A stretch of 5,375 bases of DNA from an uncultured Propionibacteriaceae bacterium (GTDB lineage: Bacteria > Actinomycetota > Actinomycetes > Propionibacteriales > Propionibacteriaceae): the NCBI GenBank assembly GCA_937859105.1, contig CALMAD010000073.1, positions 1 to 5,375 of the forward strand, in the 5' to 3' direction. The translations under genes and the position numbers were made by a program. Position 1 is the first letter of the stretch. Each line of letters starts with the position of its first letter. Under the pieces are notes generated by a model. The model saw nothing but the letters and a program-made list of their open reading frames with translations. It did no database searches and had not been told where the DNA came from. Positions 1 to 4,169 of this stretch are shown here, piece after piece.

Positions 1-251
1 TGCACCTCTCCGGTCGCCGGCGTCCCGGATGTGTTCCTCAGAGCGAAGCGACTCCAGTTGTCCACCGAGTCAGACAGGTAGATCCGAGTGAACTCGGCTT
101 CGTCGTGATACCGGAACGTCGGATACTTCACAAGGGTGCCGTTCTTGTTCAGGGAACCGCTGATCTGCGAGCCTGCCCACGCGGGGCCCGCACTCGTGAG
201 GGTTAGGACCGTTACGGCGGCGAGCGTGGCGAGCGTCTTTGTGTGTTTCTT
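1..251 (-). CDS. Small exported protein of unknown function, N-terminal part; start codon apparently lost
   Basis: An open frame of 83 codons runs off the left edge with no stop. It begins KHTKTLATLAAVTV, a basic n-region followed by a hydrophobic stretch, and continues to a signal-peptidase-I-like site (A-W-A then G, about residue 26). The mature part seen is about 57 residues, rich in Ser, Thr, Asn and aromatics, with one Trp and no Cys. I do not recognise the family. The start is odd. A Shine-Dalgarno AGGGAG lies at 263-258 and the codon 6 nt after it is AAG (251-249), not ATG; one A-to-T change would give an ideal start. An in-frame TGA (257-255) lies just upstream, and the first ordinary start codon is GTG at 131-129, beyond the signal peptide. 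By my count 17 of 83 codons end in A or T, more than in the neighbouring genes. It could be a fresh pseudogene, a non-canonical start, a sequencing error, or translated by a +1 shift from GTG at 258. Confidence 0.55.
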
Positions 252-257
252 GAGTCA

Positions 258-263
258 CTCCCT
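258..263 (-). promoter_or_regulatory. Ribosome binding site for the exported protein
   Basis: AGGGAG read on the minus strand is followed by the 6-nt spacer TGACTC and then AAG AAA CAC. The spacing is optimal for a start at 251. This is the main reason to think that AAG occupies the original initiation position. Confidence 0.5.
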
Positions 264-453
264 GTCTGGGCTGCGGCCTCTGCGGTCGTCCCGGGGTGGT
301 TGGGGTGGAAAGAGCACCGTCAGCGACGGCTGGCCTGAGACTGGCGCATGCCGACAGGGGTCGCAATATCCCGACAGCACATCTGACCGATCGGTGCTGG
401 ATTCTGCACTTTTGGTCAATCGCGGGCAGGTAGAGCCCATGGTTCCGATGGAC
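264..453. other. Divergent intergenic region with candidate operator elements
   Basis: This stretch separates the minus-strand exported protein from the plus-strand trpS leader, and I see no convincing gene in it. It holds a perfect 10-bp palindrome ACCGATCGGT (386-395) and a direct repeat CCGACAG at 351-357 and 371-377, spaced 20 bp (about two helical turns). On the minus strand TTGACC (419-414) resembles a -35 box. About 18 nt further lies ACCGAT, half of the palindrome, a poor -10 match. If that promoter is real, a repressor at the palindrome would cover its -10. The region looks less GC-rich than the genes to its right. Confidence 0.35.
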
Positions 454-459
454 TAGGGT
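454..459 (+). promoter_or_regulatory. -10 element of the trpS leader promoter, placed for a leaderless transcript
   Basis: TAGGGT fits the actinobacterial -10 consensus TAnnnT. The leader-peptide ATG begins 7 nt after its last base, so transcription would start at or next to the A of that ATG. I see no good -35 box at the 17-18-nt distance (sequence there is TAGAGC), so the promoter may be weak or activator-dependent. The alternative is that the G-rich stretch before the ATG acts as a ribosome binding site and transcription begins further upstream. Confidence 0.5.
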
Positions 460-465
460 GGGGCC

Positions 466-507
466 ATGCAGATTCGGGGTTGGTGGCGCCGTCCAGGCGG
501 CTGCTGA
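466..507 (+). CDS. trpS leader peptide (MQIRGWWRRPGGC) with tandem Trp codons
   Basis: A complete 13-codon frame runs from ATG to TGA. Two adjacent Trp codons (TGG TGG, 481-486) are residues 6 and 7. Trp is rare in proteins, so two in 13 residues directly upstream of a tryptophanyl-tRNA synthetase is a strong sign of a leader peptide whose translation senses Trp-tRNA charging. The Trp codons end one base before the first RNA segment of the attenuator (488-493), and the stop codon lies just after the second (495-501), which is the geometry ribosome-mediated attenuation needs. The peptide itself probably has no other function. Its start appears nearly leaderless. Confidence 0.8.
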   Translation: MQIRGWWRRPGGC

Positions 508-552
508 CCCTTCCTACCCATCGCACGGCCGTCTCGTAGGCGGCCGTTTCGT
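481..552 (+). promoter_or_regulatory. Tryptophan-responsive transcription attenuator controlling trpS
   Basis: Four segments form alternative hairpins. Segment 1 is GCCGTC (488-493), segment 2 AGGCGGC (495-501), segment 3 GCCGTCT (528-534) and segment 4 AGGCGGC (538-544). Pairing 1:2 gives a pause hairpin (488-492 with 497-501). Pairing 2:3 extends to 9 bp (495-503 with 526-534, two G-U pairs) and is the antiterminator. Pairing 3:4 is the 10-bp terminator (525-534 with 538-547). Because 1 repeats 3 and 2 repeats 4, the structures exclude one another. A ribosome stalled at the Trp codons would cover segment 1, let 2:3 form and allow read-through. A ribosome reaching the TGA at 505-507 would cover segment 2 and let the terminator form. 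This mechanism is known for trp operons and for an auxiliary Streptomyces TrpRS gene. The assignment here rests on hand pairing. Confidence 0.8.
525..550 (+). terminator. Attenuator terminator hairpin upstream of trpS
   Basis: ACGGCCGTCT (525-534) pairs with AGGCGGCCGT (538-547) over 10 bp, including one T-G wobble, closed by a CGT triloop and followed by TTTC. The U-run is only three bases, common in high-GC actinobacteria. It lies between the leader peptide and trpS. Confidence 0.75.
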
Positions 553-586
553 ATGTCCGCCCGCGGCGTCCGAGAAACGGAGAATC

Positions 587-1735
587 ATGACCGAGCAGGC
601 CTCCGATCCCACGATCGAGCACCGAGACGAGGCCGACGCGGGCGAAAGCCTCGCGGCGTCCACGTCGGAGGCGTCCCTGCGCAGAACCGAGGAGCGCAGC
701 GCGGCGATCGAGGAGCAGATCGGGAAGGACCCGAGCGGGTTCCGGATGCTGACGGGCGACCGCCCGACGGGCAACCTCCACATCGGCCACTACTTCGGGT
801 CGCTGACGAACCGGCTGCGGCTGCAGAACGCGGGCGTCGAGACGTTCATCGTGATCGCCGACTACCAGGTGATCGCGGACCGCGACGGCACCGGCGCGAT
901 CCGCGACCGGGTGTACTCGCTGCTCACCGACTACCTCGCGATCGGCATCGACCCGGTCAAGACCACGATCTTCACCCACAGCGCCGTGCCGGCGCTCAAC
1001 CAGCTCATGCTGCCGTTCCTGTCGCTCGTGACCGACTCCGAGCTGTACCGCAACCCGACGGTCAAGTCCGAACACGAGGCGACCGGCGGACGCCCCATGT
1101 CCGGCCTGCTGCTCACCTACCCGGTGCACCAGGCCGCGGACATCCTGTTCTGCAAGGCGAACCTCGTGCCCGTCGGCAAGGACCAGCTGCCCCACCTCGA
1201 ACAGACCCGCGTCGTCGCCCGGCGGTTCGACGAGCGCTACGGCCGCGTGACGCCCGACGAGCCGGTCTTCCCCCAAGCGGAGGCCCTGCTGACGATCGGC
1301 GGGTCGCTGATCCTCGGCACCGACGGCACGAAGATGAGCAAGAGCAAGGGGAACACGATCGAGCTCGGGATGACGGCCGACCAGACGGCGAAGCTCATCA
1401 AGCGCGCCGTCACCGACTCGGAGCGGTTCATCACCTACGACCCCGACACGCGCCCCGAGGTCGCCAACCTGCTGCACCTCACCGGCCTGTGCACCGGACG
1501 CGATCCGCGCGCGATCGCCGACGAGATCGGCAACGGCGGCGGCGGAACGCTGAAGAAGATGCTCACCGAGGCCCTCAACGAGACCCTCGCGCCGGTGCGC
1601 GAGCGGCGGACCGACCTCGCGGACGACCCGGCGTACCTCGCCGGCGTCCTCGCGCGCGGCAACGCGCGGGCCAACGAGGTGGCGGACGCGACGCTCGGTG
1701 ACGTCCGGGCGGCGATGGGCATGCAGTACTCCTAA
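587..1735 (+). CDS. trpS: Tryptophanyl-tRNA synthetase (TrpRS), likely inducible auxiliary form
   Basis: This cytoplasmic class I aminoacyl-tRNA synthetase activates Trp with ATP and charges tRNA-Trp. The protein has 382 residues. The class signature TGNLHIGHYFG is at 61-71 (HIGH at 65-68), and KMSKS is at 249-253 within GTDGTKMSKSKGNTI. The family stretch GLLLTYPVHQAADILF and a VPVGKDQ-HLE-TR segment lie between them. The helical C-terminal domain ends GMQYS. About 50 polar, acidic residues precede the catalytic fold, making it longer than the usual 330-340. I chose ATG 587 because GGAG (579-582) lies 4 nt upstream. An in-frame GTG at 458 would read through the leader peptide and terminator and is rejected. 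Aligned by eye to Bacillus TrpRS, Gln94 replaces His43, the residue tied to indolmycin sensitivity. This and the attenuator resemble the auxiliary indolmycin-resistant TrpRS of streptomycetes. Identity as TrpRS is firm; the resistance is inference. Confidence 0.96.
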   Translation: MTEQASDPTIEHRDEADAGESLAASTSEASLRRTEERSAAIEEQIGKDPSGFRMLTGDRPTGNLHIGHYFGSLTNRLRLQNAGVETFIVIADYQVIADRDGTGAIRDRVYSLLTDYLAIGIDPVKTTIFTHSAVPALNQLMLPFLSLVTDSELYRNPTVKSEHEATGGRPMSGLLLTYPVHQAADILFCKANLVPVGKDQLPHLEQTRVVARRFDERYGRVTPDEPVFPQAEALLTIGGSLILGTDGTKMSKSKGNTIELGMTADQTAKLIKRAVTDSERFITYDPDTRPEVANLLHLTGLCTGRDPRAIADEIGNGGGGTLKKMLTEALNETLAPVRERRTDLADDPAYLAGVLARGNARANEVADATLGDVRAAMGMQYS

Positions 1736-1746
1736 GGGTGGTTTTG

Positions 1747-1777
1747 GGCGCCGGCCACCCTGGGGTGTGCCGGCGCC
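1747..1777 (+). terminator. Hairpin after trpS, probable terminator
   Basis: GGCGCCGGC (1747-1755) pairs perfectly with GCCGGCGCC (1769-1777). An inner stem ACC/GGT can stack inside the loop. It starts 12 nt after the trpS stop. No T-run follows, so termination would rely on the GC-rich stem, as is common in actinobacteria. Confidence 0.6.
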
Positions 1778-1807
1778 GAGCAGGTCGGAGCACCCTGGAA
1801 ACACGAA

Positions 1808-1824
1808 GTGACGAGGCACGTCAC
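1808..1824. repeat. Inverted repeat GTGACG-N5-CGTCAC
   Basis: A perfect 6-bp dyad with a 5-nt spacer lies about 100 bp before the small membrane-protein gene. GTCACCC recurs in direct orientation at 1820-1826 and 1835-1841. This could be a binding site for a dimeric regulator or a further RNA hairpin. It does not fit the GTG-N6-GNCAC pattern described for streptomycete Crp. No regulator can be named. Confidence 0.35.
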
Positions 1825-1837
1825 CCGAGAGTCGGTC

Positions 1838-1856
1838 ACCCCTCGGGGGTCTTTCA
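1838..1856 (+). terminator. Short GC hairpin followed by CTTTCAT
   Basis: ACCCC (1838-1842) and GGGGT (1846-1850) form a 5-bp stem with a TCG loop, followed by CTTTCAT. An overlapping alternative pairs CCCGAG (1824-1829) with CTCGGG (1842-1847). It may be a second terminator after trpS, or a structure in the leader of the next gene if transcription runs through. The promoter of that next gene is not obvious. Confidence 0.4.
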
Positions 1857-1919
1857 TACACCCCTGCGCATGGGAGAGAGTCGTGGGGTTCGGGCCGAAA
1901 CTCGGGGGAGATGAGGAAC

Positions 1920-2291
1920 GTGAGCGCTGTGCTGCGCCCGCAGCCGCCTGCTGCGGCTGACATCGGGCAGACCGGCCGCAGCCGGGGCCTGGGGCTGTGG
2001 TGGGAGTGGTCTGCCGCCGCCCTGTGCGCCATGACGCTGGTGGCTGCCCTGGCGCTCGGATTCGTCCTCGACTCCTCCCGCGACGGACTCATCGGCTGCG
2101 CTGCCGCCGGGTGCCTGCGCCCCTCGTTCGGCCTGCTCGTGCCCCTGGTCGCCTTCGTCGGGCTCTTCGTCGGCATCGGCGCCGCCCGCAGCGGCTACCG
2201 GCACGGCCGCGCCGGCATGTCGGTGGTGCTCTGGCTGGTCTTCGCGCTCCAGGTGGGGGCGACCGCGACCGCGATCCTCTTCGGCCTGTAG
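1920..2291 (+). CDS. Small three-helix membrane protein, function unknown
   Basis: The protein has 123 residues from GTG 1920. A short Pro-rich, soluble N-terminus (about 1-25) is followed by three hydrophobic segments at roughly 31-50, 70-89 and 100-121, the last reaching the C-terminus. The loop between helices 1 and 2 holds Cys60 and Cys65 in a GCAAAGC pattern, which could form a disulfide or bind metal. The loop between helices 2 and 3 is basic (RSGYRHGR), suggesting that this loop is cytoplasmic. I recognise no family. An ATG at 1911 would add three residues, but the strong GGGGGAG (1904-1910) abuts it with no spacer; the same site is 9 nt before GTG 1920, which I prefer. It stands alone between trpS and a convergent operon, so context gives no functional hint. 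High G and C at third positions supports coding. Confidence 0.8.
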   Translation: MSAVLRPQPPAAADIGQTGRSRGLGLWWEWSAAALCAMTLVAALALGFVLDSSRDGLIGCAAAGCLRPSFGLLVPLVAFVGLFVGIGAARSGYRHGRAGMSVVLWLVFALQVGATATAILFGL

Positions 2292-2313
2292 CGCGCGCCC
2301 GACGATCGCCAGA

Positions 2314-2348
2314 CACGAGAGCGGACGCCGCCGGCGTCCGCTCTCGTG
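2314..2348. terminator. Bidirectional terminator, perfect 16-bp hairpin
   Basis: CACGAGAGCGGACGCC (2314-2329) is fully complementary to GGCGTCCGCTCTCGTG (2333-2348), with a GCC triloop. It lies 22 bp after the membrane-protein stop and 10 bp after the convergent hydrolase stop, so it can end transcription from both sides. Neither flank has a T-run. Confidence 0.85.
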
Positions 2349-2358
2349 CGTTCGGCTC

Positions 2359-2961
2359 TTAGACGTTCCCCTTCTCCGCGCCGATCGTCGTGTCGGGCCC
2401 GTGGCCGGTGTGGACGACCGTGTCGTCGGGCAGGGCGAAGAGCCGCTCCCTGATCGAGGCGACGATGACGTCGTGGCTGCTGAAGCTGCGTCCGGTGGCG
2501 CCGGGACCGCCCTCGAACAGCGTGTCGCCCGTGAACACGGCCCCCAGGTCGGGCGCGACCAGACACACCGAGCCGGGGCTGTGGCCGGGCGTGTGCAGCA
2601 CGGTCAGCGTCGTGCCGCCCACCTCGAACGTCTGGCCGTCCGCGAGGGGACCGTCGGGGTCGGCGTCGTGCGTGAGCCGCCAGACCGGCAGGTCGTCGGG
2701 ATGGAGGAGCACCGGCGCGTCCACCCGCCGGCCCAGCTCGGGCGCGTACCTCACGTGGTCGTCGTGCCCGTGGGTGCAGAGCACCGCGAGGACGCGGCGT
2801 CCGCCGACGGCGCCCAGAATCGCGTCGACGTCGTGCGGGGCGTCGACGACGTAGCAGGCGTCGTCGTCGCCGATCACCCAGACGTTGTTGTCGACGTCGA
2901 ACGTCTCCCCGTCGAGGCTGAACGTGCCCGACGTGACGGCGTGGTCGACGCGGGCGTTCAC
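2359..2961 (-). CDS. Metallo-beta-lactamase-fold hydrolase, partner of mycothiol-dependent formaldehyde dehydrogenase
   Basis: The protein has 200 residues, a typical size for a glyoxalase II-like MBL-fold hydrolase. The metal-binding set is complete: H-x-H-x-D-H at 64-69 (in THGHDDH), His127 (TPGHSPGS), Asp146 (FTGDTLF) and His187 near the C-terminus (HTGHGPDT). There is no signal peptide, so it is cytosolic. The GTG start (2961-2959) overlaps the dehydrogenase stop as GTGA, and GGGGAGGAG ends 2 nt before it, so the two are translationally coupled. Homologues of this gene lie next to the mycothiol dehydrogenase in mycobacteria. The likely substrate is an S-acyl-mycothiol thioester such as S-formylmycothiol made by the upstream enzyme, by analogy with formylglutathione hydrolase or glyoxalase II. 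That substrate is inferred from context. The fold and operon are firm; the reaction is not. Confidence 0.9.
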   Translation of the reverse strand: MNARVDHAVTSGTFSLDGETFDVDNNVWVIGDDDACYVVDAPHDVDAILGAVGGRRVLAVLCTHGHDDHVRYAPELGRRVDAPVLLHPDDLPVWRLTHDADPDGPLADGQTFEVGGTTLTVLHTPGHSPGSVCLVAPDLGAVFTGDTLFEGGPGATGRSFSSHDVIVASIRERLFALPDDTVVHTGHGPDTTIGAEKGNV

Positions 2962-4052
2962 GACTCCTCCCCGAACACCACGACCGACCGCAGCACCTCG
3001 CCGCGGCCCATCTTCGCGAAGGCGTCCTCGATGTCACCGGGGCCGATCTCCTCGGTGACGAAGGCGTCCAGCGGCAGCCGGCCCTGCAGGTACAGGTCGA
3101 TCAGCATCGGGAAATCCCTGGTCGGCAGGCAGTCGCCGTACCAGGAGGACTTGAGCGAGCCACCGTGGCTGAACACGTCCAGCAGCGGCAGCTCGAGGGT
3201 CATCTCGGGCGTGGGGACGCCCACGAGCACGACCCGGCCCGCCAGATCGCGGGCGTAGAACGCCTGCTTGTAGGTCTCGGGGCGGCCCACCGCGTCGATC
3301 ACGACGTCGGCGCCGAAGCCGTCCGTGAGCGACTTGACCGCCTCCACAGCGTCCTGCACCCGGCTGTCGACCGTGTGCGTCGCGCCCAGCTCGGACGCCC
3401 ACGCGAGCTTGCGCTCGTCGACGTCGACCGCGACGATCGTCGTCGCGCCCGCCAGCCGCGCGCCCGCGATGGCGGCCGCGCCCACCCCGCCGCAGCCGAT
3501 GACCGCGACGGACTCGCCGCGCTGGATCGCGGCGGTGTTGAGCGCGGCGCCGAGCCCGGCCATCACGCCGCAGCCGAGGAGCCCGGCGACGGCCGGGCGG
3601 GCGTCCGGATTCACCGGCGTGCACTGCCCGGCGGCCACCAGCGTCAGCTCCTGGAACGCGCCGATGCCGAGCGCGGGGGAGAGCTCCGTGCCGTCGACCA
3701 GGGTCATGCGCTGGGTCGCGTTGTGCGTGGCGAAGCAGTACCAGGGCTCGCCGCGGCGGCAGGCCCGGCACTCGCCGCAGACGGCGCGCCAGTTCAGAAC
3801 GACGTAGTCGCCGGGCGAAACCTCCGTGACGCCCTGGCCGACGGACTCCACGACGCCCGCCGCCTCGTGGCCGAGCAGGTACGGGTAGTCGTCGCCGATG
3901 CCGCCCTCGCGGTAGTGGAAGTCTGTGTGGCAGACCCCGCACGCCTGCACGCGCACGAGCGCCTCACCCGGGCCCGGATCGGGCACGTTGACGGTCACGA
4001 CCTCCACGGGCGCGCCCTGGGCGCGCGCGATCACTCCTTGGACCTGATGCAT
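2958..4052 (-). CDS. mscR: S-(hydroxymethyl)mycothiol dehydrogenase (mycothiol-dependent formaldehyde dehydrogenase / nitrosomycothiol reductase)
   Basis: This zinc-dependent medium-chain dehydrogenase of 364 residues oxidises the formaldehyde-mycothiol adduct with NAD; the family also reduces S-nitrosomycothiol. Visible features are the catalytic-zinc ligands Cys41 (CGVCHTD), His62 (GHEAAG) with Glu63, and Cys161 (GCGVMAGLG); structural-zinc cysteines 92, 95, 98 and 106 (CGECRAC then EPWYC); the Rossmann motif GCGGVG at 186-191; and Asp210 ending the second strand, which favours NAD over NADP. Stretches such as [38 protein letters not shown] and SSWYGDCLP are typical of this subfamily, including mycobacterial AdhE2/MscR. 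The start is ATG 4052-4050, preceded by AGGA 8 nt upstream. A frame opening at 4151 would add 33 Pro/Arg-rich residues covering the promoter and is rejected. The next gene overlaps by 4 nt. The pair forms a cytosolic formaldehyde and nitrosative-stress detoxification operon. Confidence 0.95.
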   Translation of the reverse strand: MHQVQGVIARAQGAPVEVVTVNVPDPGPGEALVRVQACGVCHTDFHYREGGIGDDYPYLLGHEAAGVVESVGQGVTEVSPGDYVVLNWRAVCGECRACRRGEPWYCFATHNATQRMTLVDGTELSPALGIGAFQELTLVAAGQCTPVNPDARPAVAGLLGCGVMAGLGAALNTAAIQRGESVAVIGCGGVGAAAIAGARLAGATTIVAVDVDERKLAWASELGATHTVDSRVQDAVEAVKSLTDGFGADVVIDAVGRPETYKQAFYARDLAGRVVLVGVPTPEMTLELPLLDVFSHGGSLKSSWYGDCLPTRDFPMLIDLYLQGRLPLDAFVTEEIGPGDIEDAFAKMGRGEVLRSVVVFGEES

Positions 4053-4059
4053 ACGTCCG

Positions 4060-4088
4060 ATCCTGTCCGGAGCGGGCGCGCCAGTCAA
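4060..4088 (-). promoter_or_regulatory. Probable promoter of the mycothiol dehydrogenase operon
   Basis: On the minus strand TTGACT (4088-4083, five of six to TTGACA) is followed after exactly 17 nt by CAGGAT (4065-4060), a partial match to TAnnnT. Seven bases then separate it from the ATG, so the transcript could start at the ATG itself. The AGGA in the -10 would double as a ribosome binding site if transcription begins further upstream. Confidence 0.5.
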
Positions 4089-4131
4089 ACGCGGAGGGCG
4101 CGGCGGGTCGCCGATGTCCGTGGGCGCGGAC

Positions 4132-4166
4132 GCCCGTGACGACGGCCGCACGGCCGGCGTCCGGGC
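4132..4166 (-). terminator. Terminator hairpin after the DEAD-box helicase
   Basis: GCCCG (4132-4136) pairs with CGGGC (4162-4166), GACG (4138-4141) with CGTC (4158-4161), and CGGCC (4143-4147) with GGCCG (4152-4156), with a bulge and a mismatch between them. It begins 3 bp past the helicase stop and should separate that gene from the dehydrogenase operon on the same strand. There is no T-run. Confidence 0.65.
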
Positions 4167-4169
4167 TTG

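Noticed and set aside
1..251. Lactococcin 972-type bacteriocin
   Set aside because: Size and signal peptide fit loosely, but I see none of the characteristic mature-region pattern, and the C-terminus is outside the window.
458..586. N-terminal extension of trpS to an upstream GTG at 458
   Set aside because: It reads through the leader peptide and terminator in another frame and has no family similarity. ATG 587 has its own GGAG site.
454..586. T-box riboswitch upstream of trpS
   Set aside because: T-box leaders need a much longer RNA with a specifier loop and conserved T-box sequence. This leader is about 120 nt and has a Trp-codon leader peptide instead.
1736..1919. tRNA or other structured RNA gene after trpS
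   Set aside because: The hairpins do not form a cloverleaf and there is no T-loop consensus. They are better explained as terminators or regulatory repeats.
416..2176. 586-codon open frame antisense to trpS
   Set aside because: It is a typical high-GC antisense shadow, rich in Arg, Val and Ala without domain motifs. It spans the well-supported trpS and its control region.
2195..4139. Long open frames opposite or out of frame with the hydrolase and dehydrogenase (2195-3037 minus, 2401-3258 plus, 3165-4139 plus, 3034-3942 minus)
   Set aside because: All are composition-driven shadows of genes with complete active-site motifs.
4053..4151. 33-residue extension of the mycothiol dehydrogenase
   Set aside because: It is a Pro/Arg-rich sequence absent from the family and overlaps the promoter and helicase terminator. 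The family N-terminus matches the ATG at 4052.
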